From positions 372,001 through 436,000 of the forward strand of contig NZ_REFH01000008.1 in the NCBI RefSeq assembly GCF_003688495.1: a stretch of DNA of 64,000 bases. The letters run 5' to 3'. A program made the position numbers and the translations under genes. Positions 1-9,200 of this stretch are shown here, one piece after another; the stretch's first letter is position 1, and every line of letters starts with the position of its first letter. The notes beneath the pieces are model-generated. The model was not told the DNA's origin, did no database searches, and saw only the letters and a program-made list of their open reading frames with translations. The DNA comes from Flavobacterium weaverense (GTDB taxonomy: Bacteria > Bacteroidota > Bacteroidia > Flavobacteriales > Flavobacteriaceae).

Positions 1-2745
1 CGTAGTTTTGATGTTGCCACGCAGTTGTCTATTGAAACACAAAAAAAGATTACCATAATTCCAAATGTTGAAAATAAAGTCTTTCAGGAAAACAGAGAGA
101 GTTTCTTAGATTACATTTCTGAGAAAACAGTAATTTTCATCCAAAACACCGAAGATTTTTTTTCGCAGCTAGATAAACAGTTTGAAAAAGCTGAAGAGGC
201 TTTTGCCAAATTATCTCAAGAAATAAAGCGCTCTACACCGGAACAGTTGTTTTTAAATCAAGCTTCTTTTATAAAAAGAGCGTTAGATTTTTCAGTCGTT
301 GAGTTGAGTTCAAAACCTATTTTTAGAACTACTAAGAAATTTGAATATCATATTCAACCACAACCATCTTTTAATAAACAATTTGATTTATTGCTGAACA
401 ATTTAAGTGAAAATCACTTTAACGGCTATAAGAATTATTTGTTTTGTTCGAATGAAAATCAAGCAAAGCGGTTTCATGATATTTTCGAAACGCTAGACGA
501 GGCTAATTCTGAGAACATTCTTAAGCAATATCACACCGTAGTTTTGCCTTTGTTTCAAGGATTTATCGATGATGAAAATCAAATTACGTGTTATACTGAT
601 CACCAGATTTTTGAGCGCTACCATAAATTCAATATTAAAAGTGGCTATTCTAAAAAGCAGAATATCACCTTAAAAGAATTGACAACACTTTCGGTTGGTG
701 ATTATGTAACGCATATCGATCACGGAATAGGACGTTTTGGTGGATTACAGAAAATACAAGTTGAAGGTAAAACACAGGAAGCTATTAAATTGGTTTATGC
801 TGACAATGATATTGTGTACGTGAGTATCCATTCACTTCATAAAATTTCAAAATATAACGGAAAAGACGGCGCGCCGCCTAAGATTTATAAGTTAGGTTCG
901 AATGCTTGGAAGATTTTAAAACAAAAAACCAAGGCTAGAGTCAAGCACGTTGCATTCAACTTGATTCAATTGTATGCTAAAAGACGATTGGATAAAGGAT
1001 TTCAGTTTGCTCCTGACAGTTACTTGCAAAATGAATTAGAAAGTTCGTTTATCTATGAAGATACGCCAGATCAAACAAAGTCTACAGCAGAAGTAAAAGC
1101 TGATATGGAAAGTGATCGTCCAATGGATCGTTTGGTATGTGGTGACGTAGGTTTTGGAAAAACCGAAGTTGCAATTCGTGCTGCTTTTAAAGCAGTCGAT
1201 AATAGCAAGCAAGTGGCGATTTTGGTACCAACAACTATTTTGGCTTACCAACATTACAGAACTTTTACAGAACGGTTGAAGGATATGCCGGTTACAATTG
1301 GATATTTAAATCGTTTTAGAACCGCTAAACAAAAAACAGAAACCTTAAAAGATTTAGCCGACGGAAAACTAGATATTGTTATAGGAACACATCAATTAGT
1401 AAATAAAAATGTAGTTTTTAAAGATTTAGGATTATTGATTGTTGATGAGGAACAGAAATTTGGTGTCAACGTAAAAGACAAATTAAAAACGATTGCTGCT
1501 AATGTTGATACATTGACATTAACGGCTACACCAATACCTAGGACTCTACAGTTTTCATTAATGGCAGCGCGTGACTTATCTGTAATTACAACGCCGCCGC
1601 CTAACAGATATCCTATTGAAACCAATGTTGTAGGTTTTAGTGAAGAGTTGATTCGGGATGCTATTTCTTATGAAGTTCAGCGCAATGGACAAGTTTTCTT
1701 CATTAATAACAGAATCGAAAACATCAAAGAAGTAGCAGGAATGATTCAGCGTTTAGTGCCAAATGCTCGTGTGGGAATTGGTCACGGACAAATGGAAGGA
1801 AAAAAGCTAGAAGAGTTGATGTTGGCCTTTATGAATGGAGAATTTGATGTTTTGGTAGCAACCACAATAATTGAAAGTGGATTAGATGTTCCTAATGCAA
1901 ATACGATTTTTATAAATAATGCAAATAATTTTGGACTTTCTGATTTACATCAAATGCGTGGGCGAGTAGGACGTAGTAACAAGAAAGCATTTTGTTATTT
2001 TATTTGTCCTCCATATTCTGCGATGACTGATGATGCTAGAAAAAGAATTCAAGCTTTAGAACAATTCAGCGAATTAGGAAGTGGATTCAACATTGCGATG
2101 AAGGATCTTGAGATTCGTGGTGCGGGAGATTTATTAGGTGGTGAACAAAGTGGTTTTATCAACGAAATAGGTTTTGATACGTATCAGAAAATTTTAAACG
2201 AAGCCATCGATGAATTAAAAGAAAATGAATTTAAGGATTTATATCCTGAAGAAAATGATATTGAAACTAAAGAATATGTAAAAGATTTGCAAATCGATAC
2301 CGATTTTGAACTGCTTTTCTCTGATGAATATATTAATAATGTCTCAGAACGTTTGAGTTTATATAATGAATTAGGAGCTGTTAAAAACGAAGAAGAATTA
2401 ATCATTTTCCAAAATAAACTGATTGACCGTTTTGGACCAATGCCTCCACGTGCAAAGGCTTTAATGAATAGTATTCGAATCAAATGGATTGCAACCCGTT
2501 TAGGAATTGAGAAATTAGTGATGAAAAAAGGAAAAATGATTGGCTATTTTGTGTCAGATCAGCAATCTGATTACTATCAATCCAAGCGATTTACTAATAT
2601 GATACAATTCGTTACAAAGAATAGTAACATTTGCAAAATAAAGGAAAAGGAAACGCCAACTGGTTTAAAGCTTTTGCTGACTTTTGAAAATGTCAAGAAT
2701 ACAAGAATTGCGTTAGAATATATGGAAATGTTGGGAGGAAAATAA
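1..2745 (+). CDS. mfd: Transcription-repair coupling factor Mfd, 5' end cut by window edge
   Basis: The frame is open from base 1, so the N-terminus lies outside the window; about 914 of the usual 1,100 or so residues are present. Mfd is a cytoplasmic DNA translocase that removes RNA polymerase stalled at lesions and recruits UvrA for transcription-coupled repair. The CarD-like RNA polymerase-interacting domain is visible near nt 680-860 (VGDYVTHIDHGIGRF). The Walker A motif GDVGFGKTE lies at 1141-1167, a motif II variant DEEQ at 1444-1455, the TRG-type motif ATTIIESGLDVPN near 1858-1896 and QMRGRVGR near 1951-1974. A C-terminal TRCF domain follows. The DEEQ box replaces the more usual DEEH. 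The gene ends at a palindromic terminator shared with the convergent gene downstream. The identification is secure. Confidence 0.96.
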   Translation, partial: RSFDVATQLSIETQKKITIIPNVENKVFQENRESFLDYISEKTVIFIQNTEDFFSQLDKQFEKAEEAFAKLSQEIKRSTPEQLFLNQASFIKRALDFSVVELSSKPIFRTTKKFEYHIQPQPSFNKQFDLLLNNLSENHFNGYKNYLFCSNENQAKRFHDIFETLDEANSENILKQYHTVVLPLFQGFIDDENQITCYTDHQIFERYHKFNIKSGYSKKQNITLKELTTLSVGDYVTHIDHGIGRFGGLQKIQVEGKTQEAIKLVYADNDIVYVSIHSLHKISKYNGKDGAPPKIYKLGSNAWKILKQKTKARVKHVAFNLIQLYAKRRLDKGFQFAPDSYLQNELESSFIYEDTPDQTKSTAEVKADMESDRPMDRLVCGDVGFGKTEVAIRAAFKAVDNSKQVAILVPTTILAYQHYRTFTERLKDMPVTIGYLNRFRTAKQKTETLKDLADGKLDIVIGTHQLVNKNVVFKDLGLLIVDEEQKFGVNVKDKLKTIAANVDTLTLTATPIPRTLQFSLMAARDLSVITTPPPNRYPIETNVVGFSEELIRDAISYEVQRNGQVFFINNRIENIKEVAGMIQRLVPNARVGIGHGQMEGKKLEELMLAFMNGEFDVLVATTIIESGLDVPNANTIFINNANNFGLSDLHQMRGRVGRSNKKAFCYFICPPYSAMTDDARKRIQALEQFSELGSGFNIAMKDLEIRGAGDLLGGEQSGFINEIGFDTYQKILNEAIDELKENEFKDLYPEENDIETKEYVKDLQIDTDFELLFSDEYINNVSERLSLYNELGAVKNEEELIIFQNKLIDRFGPMPPRAKALMNSIRIKWIATRLGIEKLVMKKGKMIGYFVSDQQSDYYQSKRFTNMIQFVTKNSNICKIKEKETPTGLKLLLTFENVKNTRIALEYMEMLGGK

Positions 2746-2751
2746 TTTAGA

Positions 2752-2797
2752 ATATTTAAAGCTTCCAGACTTTTATTGGCTGGAAGCCTTAAATATT
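2752..2797. terminator. Bidirectional terminator-like palindrome
   Basis: GCTTCCAG at 2761-2768 pairs with CTGGAAGC at 2780-2787. The stem extends outwards through A/T bases (TTTAA at left, TTAAA at right). It lies between the convergent mfd gene and the leftward gene at 2806, so it can serve both strands. The T tracts are weak because the flanks are mixed A/T. Confidence 0.7.
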
Positions 2798-2805
2798 AAA
2801 TAATA

Positions 2806-3462
2806 TTAATTCTTCAAATCCTTAATTACCTTAAAGGCAACATCCACTTGTTCCTCACTTACTAGAATTGTAAATTCATTCGAAGTTGAAATAACTTCAT
2901 TAATTATAATTCCTTCCCAAGCTAAACGTTGGAAAATAAAATAATAGATTCCAGGTACAACAATATTTTCTTTAGGTAATTTAACGGTTATTGAAGCTAG
3001 ATTATCTAATTTTTGAATCAACTTTTCGTTGGCAAAATGCTTGTCAACTAAGTGATTAATGCTATTACTTACTACAATGTTTGTCTCATTTACGCCTCTT
3101 GACGAAGTGTAGAAAATATCAGGAAGTGCGTTAATGTCTGTGATTAAATCCGCTTGTTTATTTAGAACAGTATCTGAAGCAGCAAAAGTGTAATCTGTTA
3201 AAGAAGATCGAACTGTAATTTCACCAATGTTCTTTATGACTTTGTTAATCTTATGATTTAATCGAAAGTCAAGTTCTTCAGTAAGTCGCTTTAAAGCCAT
3301 TACTACTGCGCCTTGTTTTACTTCTTTTCCAAAATCACTCTCTAGTTCAGTCATTATATTTCTTGACAATGAAGTCAAATTGATTATACCTAAAGATAAA
3401 GCATTCAATAAAAATGGCTTTGTTTTAATATAATTTTCTACAATTGAAGATACCGTTTTCAT
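2806..3462 (-). CDS. Conserved ACT-domain-like protein
   Basis: This 218-residue soluble protein has no signal peptide. The N-terminal 60 or so residues are helical (IVENYIKTKPFLLNALSLGIINLTSLSR). The C-terminal part (VPGIYYFIFQRLAWEGIIINEVISTSNEFTILV) has the pattern of the ACT regulatory domains of aspartate kinases. No kinase catalytic domain is present, although I recall relatives in flavobacteria being labelled aspartate kinase. A ligand-sensing or regulatory role is inference. It is transcribed leftward from a good promoter at 3522-3553 and converges on mfd. It is probably a single-gene unit. I am fairly sure it is real and unsure of its function. Confidence 0.75.
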   Translation of the reverse strand: MKTVSSIVENYIKTKPFLLNALSLGIINLTSLSRNIMTELESDFGKEVKQGAVVMALKRLTEELDFRLNHKINKVIKNIGEITVRSSLTDYTFAASDTVLNKQADLITDINALPDIFYTSSRGVNETNIVVSNSINHLVDKHFANEKLIQKLDNLASITVKLPKENIVVPGIYYFIFQRLAWEGIIINEVISTSNEFTILVSEEQVDVAFKVIKDLKN

Positions 3463-3521
3463 AAGGAACTGATTTTTAAATTTAATACAAGAATAATTGT
3501 GATTCGAATCGAAGCAAGATG

Positions 3522-3553
3522 CAAATGTAAATAAAAAAACAATTTGTTACAAA
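3522..3553 (-). promoter_or_regulatory. Bacteroidota-type promoter for the ACT-like gene
   Basis: Read on the minus strand, TTTG (3553-3550) is followed after 20 bases by TACATTTG (3529-3522). This matches the Bacteroidota housekeeping consensus of TTTG, 19-21 bases, TAnnTTTG. The ATG at 3462 lies about 60 bases downstream. Confidence 0.6.
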
Positions 3554-3563
3554 TATAACACTA

Positions 3564-3923
3564 TCAAAAATGGTAAAATGCGTCGATAAGATGCTCAATC
3601 ACAAAAGACTTGCCTTCTTTATGTATAGCGATGATGTCAAAACGTACGTTTTGATCGATACTTCTTTCATTGACAAATGCGTCAACGGCTTTTACTAATA
3701 GCTGTATTTTTTTTGGGTTGACGAAATCTTGTGGTAATCCAAACTCTAATGAGGAACGAGTTTTCACCTCAATAATAGCAAGGGTTTCTTCTTTACGAGC
3801 AATTATATCAATTTCTGCTTTTTGAAAAGTCCAATTTGTTTCTAAAATAGTATAACCTTCTTTCCTAAGAAAATCGACTGCCATTTCTTCCCCTAATTTA
3901 CCAAGTTCGTTATGTTCAGCCAT
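3564..3923 (-). CDS. YraN/UPF0102 family nuclease-like protein
   Basis: This 119-residue protein has the UPF0102 pattern. The N-terminal LGEEMAVDFLRKEGYTIL is followed by AEIDIIARKEETLAIIEVKTRS, which supplies the D and ExK residues of a PD-(D/E)XK (Holliday-junction-resolvase-like) fold. The length is normal for the family. Its biological role is not well defined. It lies leftward between the ACT-like gene and the LD-carboxypeptidase, about 150 bases after the latter. Confidence 0.88.
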   Translation of the reverse strand: MAEHNELGKLGEEMAVDFLRKEGYTILETNWTFQKAEIDIIARKEETLAIIEVKTRSSLEFGLPQDFVNPKKIQLLVKAVDAFVNERSIDQNVRFDIIAIHKEGKSFVIEHLIDAFYHF

Positions 3924-4042
3924 TCATTTTAGTTTGAAAATTTCAGTTTTTATTATCAATCTTCGACTTTAAATTCCTTTTTCAGATTGTGAAGTAAATT
4001 ATTCCTATTAAAGTTATTATTTATAAAAGAATGCAAATTATT

Positions 4043-4073
4043 CCCCTCTTCCTTCGGAGGGGGTTGGGGGAGG
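4043..4073 (+). repeat. G/C-rich palindromic intergenic repeat (CCCCTCC...GGAGGGG family)
   Basis: A run beginning CCCCTCTTCCTTC is followed by GGAGGGGG and TTGGGGGAGG. The first arm pairs with the GGAGGGGG arm. It starts about 120 bases downstream of yraN's start codon and ends 4 bases before the end of the leftward carboxypeptidase gene, in a very AT-rich surrounding. The same family occurs twice, in inverted arrangement, at 32951-33020. Confidence 0.75.
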
Positions 4074-4077
4074 ACTT

Positions 4078-5079
4078 TTATTCAAAAATCACAGTGCTCA
4101 TCGTATCATTAACATCGATTCTAACTTTATTTCCTAAAATTAACGCTCTGTTATCTTGAATATGACCTGCTGGAAAATTGTACATCACAGGAATGTTATA
4201 TTTTTTAGTGACATCATCAATAATTTCAATGGCATTTTTTCCCCACGGAATGTCGTTGTCCTTCATCTTTGTCATCGAACCCACAAGAATTCCTTTTATG
4301 CTTTCTAGACAACCGTTTCGTCTTAAATTCATCATCATTCGGTCGATATGATACAAGTACTCATCTAAATCTTCAATAAACAAGATTTTATCTGAACAAT
4401 CGATTGCTGAAGGTGAACCAAAAAGGCTATATAAAATAGATAGATTACCTCCGACTAATTCCCCTTGAGCTTTACCTATGCGATTCATTTTAAAAGGTTC
4501 CACTTCGTATTTTAATTTTCCGCCAAACAATGCAATTCGTAATGTTTCAACAGCTTGCGGTGTCGCTCTGGCCACTGTTACTGGCATTATTCCATGAATT
4601 GATTTAAAACCCATAGTATTTAAATGATTATGTAAAGCGGTAACATCACTGAACCCAACTAACCATTTGGGATTTTGCTTGAACTTTGTGAAATCTAATA
4701 AGTCAATTATTCGAACCGTACCATAACCTCCTTTTACACACCAAATCATTTTGATCTTTGGATCGTCCATTTGCTGTTGAAAATCCTCTGCACGCTGCTC
4801 ATCTGTTCCCGCTAATTGATTGTTATCTAAACCTATTGTGCTGCCAATAACTACATTAAGTCCCCAGCTTTTTAATAAATCAATCGCAGGTTTTAAATTG
4901 TCATCAAGATTTTTTCTGGCTGTTGCCAAAATTGCTACGGTGTCCCCTTTTTTTAGATGTGCTGGTGTAATCATATGTTTTTGAGCTTGTATGTTGAAAG
5001 ATTGTAATGTTAACGTGATGAAGAGTATTAAGTGTAAAATGGTAAAATGGCTTTTTAACTGACTTTTATTTCTTAGCAT
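4078..5079 (-). CDS. LD-carboxypeptidase, peptidase family S66, exported
   Basis: This 333-residue protein has a signal peptide (hydrophobic FTILHLILFITLTLQSF, then NIQAQ). The mature part begins HLKKGDTVAILATARK, the typical S66 start. The serine nucleophile is in GFSDVTALHN near residue 144. The conserved Glu is probably in the LFIEDLDEYLYHIDRM stretch, and the catalytic His is in PAGHIQD near the C-terminus. Family members trim the tetrapeptide of peptidoglycan stems (LdcA) or related peptides. An internal Met at residue 36 would give a cytoplasmic form, but the signal peptide favours the upstream start. A G/C-rich repeat follows the stop directly. Confidence 0.88.
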   Translation of the reverse strand: MLRNKSQLKSHFTILHLILFITLTLQSFNIQAQKHMITPAHLKKGDTVAILATARKNLDDNLKPAIDLLKSWGLNVVIGSTIGLDNNQLAGTDEQRAEDFQQQMDDPKIKMIWCVKGGYGTVRIIDLLDFTKFKQNPKWLVGFSDVTALHNHLNTMGFKSIHGIMPVTVARATPQAVETLRIALFGGKLKYEVEPFKMNRIGKAQGELVGGNLSILYSLFGSPSAIDCSDKILFIEDLDEYLYHIDRMMMNLRRNGCLESIKGILVGSMTKMKDNDIPWGKNAIEIIDDVTKKYNIPVMYNFPAGHIQDNRALILGNKVRIDVNDTMSTVIFE

Positions 5080-5243
5080 ACAGAATTGCTTATAATTATA
5101 AATTGAGACATTGTGTTTTAAGGGACATCAAAAACAAAGATAGCGAATTACAGAATAATTTTAAGTTACAAATCGAAATGACTATTTTTACAAGTACACA
5201 TCCAAGATTCAATAAATTTACGGAGCTGAAATAAAAATTGCTT

Positions 5244-6356
5244 ATGAAAATTACGCACGGTATTGCTATAGTTATTCTTTTGTTTTTTATGGTTCCAAAT
5301 AGCTTTGGACAACCTAAAAAATATATTATCCATACTGTTGCTTTTTATAATTTCGAAAATCTATTTGATACAGTAGATGATCCAGATACTTTTGATGAAG
5401 AATGGACGCCAAATGGCTTGCAGCGGTGGACGGTTAATAAGTATCAAAAAAAATTGAGCAATCTTGCAAGAGTTTTAGCGGAGATAGGATCTGGAGAAAA
5501 TACAGATTCACCAACATTTATTGGTGGTTGCGAAATAGAAAATAGAGGGGTTCTCGAAGATCTAATAAAACAACCCAAATTAATCGAGAAAGATTACGGT
5601 ATAATTCATTTTGATTCGCCAGACAAAAGAGGAATTGATGTAGCATTGTTGTATCAAAAAAATAAATTTCAGCCTACAAGTTTCAGTAATATTCCACTGT
5701 ATATTTATAAGAAGGGAAATTCCAATACGGAAAATTCTAAACTTATAAGTGACGAAGGTTCTGATGATGAAATGCAAGTAAGTACTAAGAATTATCGAGT
5801 TTATACTCGTGATCAATTATTAGTTACTGGGTTTCTAGATGGTGAAGAAATAAATATTATTGTAAATCACTGGCCATCGAGATCTGGCGGTGAAAAAAAA
5901 TCAAGCCCTTTTAGAGAAGCAGCAGGAGCATTAAATAGGAGAATTATCGATTCACTACAAAGAATAAATCCTAATGCAAAAGTGATTACGATGGGCGATA
6001 TGAATGATGGTCCGTACAACAAAAGTGTTAAAATTGCGCTTGGCGCCAAAGCAAAAAAATCTGAAGTGAAGGAATTTGGAGTTTTCAATCCCTTTGAGGA
6101 AATGGCTAAAAGTGGTATGGGAACTATCGCATATCGCGATGCATGGGATGTTTTTGACCAAATCATAGTATCAGAATCTTTAATAAAAACAGATTATTCC
6201 ACGTTTCAATATTGGAAAGCAGGAATTTATAACAAGTCTTTTTTGATTCAAAATAGTGGGCAATATAAGGGATATCCTTTGAGACATTCCAATACTGAAA
6301 TAGGTTACAGTGACCACTTTCCAGTTTATATTTATTTAATTAAAGAGAAAAAGTAA
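5244..6356 (+). CDS. Secreted endonuclease/exonuclease/phosphatase family protein
   Basis: This protein of about 370 residues has a signal peptide (MKITHGIAIVILLFFMVPNSFGQ). EEP-fold motifs are visible: VAFYNFENLFDT (Asn and Glu of the metal site), IGGCEIEN, the GIDVALLY strand, NHWPSR (catalytic His), MGDMND and the final SDHFPVYIY. Family members hydrolyse phosphodiesters or phosphomonoesters; the substrate cannot be told from the sequence. The ATG at 5244 is preferred to the TTG six bases upstream because it directly precedes the signal peptide. nbaC follows after 39 bases, so co-transcription is possible. Confidence 0.88.
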   Translation: MKITHGIAIVILLFFMVPNSFGQPKKYIIHTVAFYNFENLFDTVDDPDTFDEEWTPNGLQRWTVNKYQKKLSNLARVLAEIGSGENTDSPTFIGGCEIENRGVLEDLIKQPKLIEKDYGIIHFDSPDKRGIDVALLYQKNKFQPTSFSNIPLYIYKKGNSNTENSKLISDEGSDDEMQVSTKNYRVYTRDQLLVTGFLDGEEINIIVNHWPSRSGGEKKSSPFREAAGALNRRIIDSLQRINPNAKVITMGDMNDGPYNKSVKIALGAKAKKSEVKEFGVFNPFEEMAKSGMGTIAYRDAWDVFDQIIVSESLIKTDYSTFQYWKAGIYNKSFLIQNSGQYKGYPLRHSNTEIGYSDHFPVYIYLIKEKK

Positions 6357-6395
6357 TATTTATTATTTCATAACTTTACGTTTAAAACAAAAAAA

Positions 6396-6926
6396 ATGGC
6401 AATAGCAAAACCTTTCAATCTTAATAAATGGATCGAGGAAAATCGTGATTTACTTAAACCACCTGTTGGTAATAAAAATTTGTACACAGAATCTGGAGAT
6501 TATATTATAATGGTAGTTGCAGGTCCTAATGCAAGGAAAGACTATCACTACAATGAAACCGAAGAGCTTTTCTATCAGCTTGAAGGCTCGATAAAAGTGA
6601 TAGTTCAGGATAATGGGGAAAAAAGGGAAATGGAACTCCATGCAGGTGATATGTATTTGCATCCTGCTAAAACACCACATTCGCCAGTCCGGTCTAAGGG
6701 TTCAATCGGACTCGTAATAGAAAGGAAAAGAGCAGGTCTTGGCTATACAGATGGACTGCTTTGGTTTTGCGATAACTGTAATCATAAATTGCACGAAGTT
6801 TATTTTGAATTACACGATATTGAAAAAGATTTCCTGCCACATTTCAAACGTTTTTACGGCTCTGAGGACTTGAGAACTTGTGCTAAATGTGGAACAATAA
6901 TGGATGTTGATCCAAAATTTATATAA
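6396..6926 (+). CDS. nbaC: 3-hydroxyanthranilate 3,4-dioxygenase
   Basis: This 176-residue cupin opens the ring of 3-hydroxyanthranilate in tryptophan/kynurenine breakdown or quinolinate synthesis. The Fe-binding cupin residues lie in DYHYNETEELFYQLEG (His and Glu) and the second His in PAKTPHSPVRS. The C-terminus keeps the rubredoxin-like zinc site of the bacterial enzymes (CDNCNHK and CAKCGTI). The length is normal. It is followed by a family 7 aldehyde dehydrogenase. No kynureninase or kynurenine monooxygenase is visible in the window, so the pathway must be completed elsewhere. Confidence 0.93.
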   Translation: MAIAKPFNLNKWIEENRDLLKPPVGNKNLYTESGDYIIMVVAGPNARKDYHYNETEELFYQLEGSIKVIVQDNGEKREMELHAGDMYLHPAKTPHSPVRSKGSIGLVIERKRAGLGYTDGLLWFCDNCNHKLHEVYFELHDIEKDFLPHFKRFYGSEDLRTCAKCGTIMDVDPKFI

Positions 6927-7035
6927 CTACATTTTTAGGGATTTATGAGCAAAATAAAAACAATATGTGTTATTATTTGAGGTATAATCGGTATGTTTGT
7001 ATAGAAATATAACAATTTTTAATAAAAAAGTTACA

Positions 7036-8583
7036 ATGATAACAATAGCAGATCAATTCGGAATCAAAGAAGCCCTTAAGCAATTAGGGATTGAAGCCAT
7101 AAATGAAGGAACATCTACAGGTGAATCTAATTTTGCCAACGGAAAAATCATCGAAAGTTATTCGCCAGCAGATGGCGCTTTAATTGGAAAAGTGAAAACT
7201 TCTTCAAAAGAAGATTATGAAAAAGCGATGGAAAAAGCATCAGAAGCTTTTCATGAATGGCGTATGATTCCAGCTCCTAAAAGAGGTGATATCGTTCGTC
7301 AGATGGGTGATGAATTAAGAAAATTTAAAGAACCTCTTGGAAAACTTGTTTCTTATGAGATGGGAAAAAGTCTTCAAGAAGGATATGGTGAAGTTCAAGA
7401 AATGATTGATATCTGTGATTTTGCAGTTGGATTATCACGTCAACTTTACGGATTAACAATGCACTCTGAAAGACCTTTACACAGAATGTATGAGCAATAC
7501 CACCCAATAGGAACAGTTGGAATTATTTCTGCTTTTAACTTTCCAGTTGCAGTATGGAGTTGGAACGCAATGATTGCATGGGTTTGTGGTGACGTTGCTA
7601 TTTGGAAACCAAGTTCAAAAGTACCTTTATGTGGTATTGCTTGCCAGAATATAATCAAAACAGTTCTTAAAAGAAACAACGTACCAGAAGGAGTTAGTTG
7701 TTTAGTAACTGGAAATGAGTCAGGAGATTTAATCAATAATGACAAAAGAATTTCTTTAGTTTCATTTACAGGATCAACTAGAATTGGTCGTCACGTTTCA
7801 AAAACAGTTGCGGAACGTTTTGGAAATACCATTCTAGAACTAGGAGGAAATAATGCAATTATAGTTTCAGAACATGCTGATATTAGTATGGTATTAGTTG
7901 GAGCTGTTTTTGGAGCAGTAGGAACTGCGGGACAACGTTGTACATCAACAAGACGTTTAATTATTCACGAAAGTGTGTATGACAAGACGATTAGTGTTTT
8001 GAAAAATGCTTACAGTCAATTGCAAATAGGAAATCCACTAGACGAGAATAATCACGTAGGTCCACTTATTGACAAAGGAGCTGTGAAAGATTATTTAGAA
8101 GCTATCGAAGCTGCTAAAAAAGAAGGTGGAAAAATTATTGTTGAAGGTGGATTAGTAGAAGGTGAAGGATATGAAAGTGGTTGTTACGTAAGACCATGTA
8201 TAATTGAAGCTGCAAATCATTTTGATATTGTTCAAACAGAAACTTTTGCACCAATCTTATACGTAATGAAATACAGCACGATTGAAGAAGCTATTGCAAT
8301 GCAAAATGGAGTTCCACAAGGACTTTCTTCTTCTATTTTTACAAACAGTATGAGAGAAATGGAATTGTTCCTTTCTCAATCAGGATCTGATTGCGGAATT
8401 GCAAATGTAAATATCGGAACTTCAGGAGCAGAGATTGGTGGTGCTTTTGGAGGGGAAAAGGAAACTGGTGGTGGCCGTGAGTCAGGATCAGATGCTTGGA
8501 AAGCCTATATGAGAAGACAAACAAATACAATCAATTATGGAACTCAATTGCCATTAGCACAAGGAATCAAATTTGATTTGTAA
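7036..8583 (+). CDS. amaB: Aldehyde dehydrogenase family 7 (aminoadipate semialdehyde type)
   Basis: This protein of about 515 residues is an NAD(P)-dependent aldehyde dehydrogenase. FTGSTRIG is the cofactor-binding loop, LELGGNNAII carries the general-base Glu, and GTAGQRCTSTRR carries the catalytic Cys. The C-terminal AEIGGAFGGEKETGGGRESGSDAWK is typical of family 7 (ALDH7A1/antiquitin-like, L-aminoadipate semialdehyde dehydrogenase in lysine breakdown). The ATG at 7036 is chosen over the TTG at 6997 because the 13-residue extension is not family-like. Its position after nbaC could indicate work on another amino-acid-derived semialdehyde. A 17-bp terminator follows. Confidence 0.88.
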   Translation: MITIADQFGIKEALKQLGIEAINEGTSTGESNFANGKIIESYSPADGALIGKVKTSSKEDYEKAMEKASEAFHEWRMIPAPKRGDIVRQMGDELRKFKEPLGKLVSYEMGKSLQEGYGEVQEMIDICDFAVGLSRQLYGLTMHSERPLHRMYEQYHPIGTVGIISAFNFPVAVWSWNAMIAWVCGDVAIWKPSSKVPLCGIACQNIIKTVLKRNNVPEGVSCLVTGNESGDLINNDKRISLVSFTGSTRIGRHVSKTVAERFGNTILELGGNNAIIVSEHADISMVLVGAVFGAVGTAGQRCTSTRRLIIHESVYDKTISVLKNAYSQLQIGNPLDENNHVGPLIDKGAVKDYLEAIEAAKKEGGKIIVEGGLVEGEGYESGCYVRPCIIEAANHFDIVQTETFAPILYVMKYSTIEEAIAMQNGVPQGLSSSIFTNSMREMELFLSQSGSDCGIANVNIGTSGAEIGGAFGGEKETGGGRESGSDAWKAYMRRQTNTINYGTQLPLAQGIKFDL

Positions 8584-8600
8584 TCAAAAATAAAAGTACC

Positions 8601-8637
8601 AATAAAGGCAATTTGAATATTTCAAATTGCCTTTATT
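8601..8637. terminator. Bidirectional intrinsic terminator
   Basis: A perfect 17-bp inverted repeat (8601-8617 with 8621-8637) encloses a TAT loop. The core is AAAGGCAATTTG with its complement, flanked by A and T runs. It lies between the convergent aldehyde dehydrogenase and the leftward gene at 8676. Confidence 0.85.
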
Positions 8638-8675
8638 TATCTTTAGAACTTTGTAAAATTTATAAGTAAAAAAAA

Positions 8676-9158
8676 CTACAAATTAAATGAAGCGCCAATA
8701 TTGAATGATGATCCATTATTGTATTTTGATATTGCATCTTTATCATATTTTGCAAAAGGTGTTGAAAATTCAGTAAAAACACCAAATCCTTCTGAAAAGA
8801 AATATTTTGCACCTACATGACCACCAAAGTTTTTTAAACCTAAATTTAAACCAGGATACACATCAAATTTTGGAGAAACATTTAATACATTTCCTAAATT
8901 AGCATTAAATCTAGCTTTTACATCTAAACGATAGTCACTAGAAACTGCTGAAATACCACTTCCTGAAAGTAAGTAAGAGGCAAGAGCACCAATAGAGAAA
9001 TTTTCTCCCAGTCCGTAGTCACTAGATACTAAAATTCCAGTACCACCATTTTGAACCGTCATTCCAATGTTCAGTTTCGTATCTCCAGCTCCTTTAAAAG
9101 CTTGAGCATTAGTTAATCCAATAGTGAATAATAATGCTAATGTAATAATCTTTTTCAT
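8676..9158 (-). CDS. Small outer-membrane beta-barrel protein
   Basis: This 160-residue protein has a clear signal peptide (MKKIITLALLFTIGLTNAQA). The mature part shows alternating amphipathic strands with aromatic girdles (FSIGALASYLL, YRLDVKARFNANL, GLKNFGGHVGAKYFF) and ends in FNIGASFNL, with a terminal aromatic/leucine pattern fitting a small barrel of about eight strands. Relatives are common in flavobacteria, with no known function. It converges on the aldehyde dehydrogenase and is 42 bases from the next gene. The function is unknown and the fold is inference. Confidence 0.75.
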   Translation of the reverse strand: MKKIITLALLFTIGLTNAQAFKGAGDTKLNIGMTVQNGGTGILVSSDYGLGENFSIGALASYLLSGSGISAVSSDYRLDVKARFNANLGNVLNVSPKFDVYPGLNLGLKNFGGHVGAKYFFSEGFGVFTEFSTPFAKYDKDAISKYNNGSSFNIGASFNL

Positions 9159-9200
9159 TCTCTTTGTTTTTTAATTTGCAGTAAAATTAGTTCAATAAAT

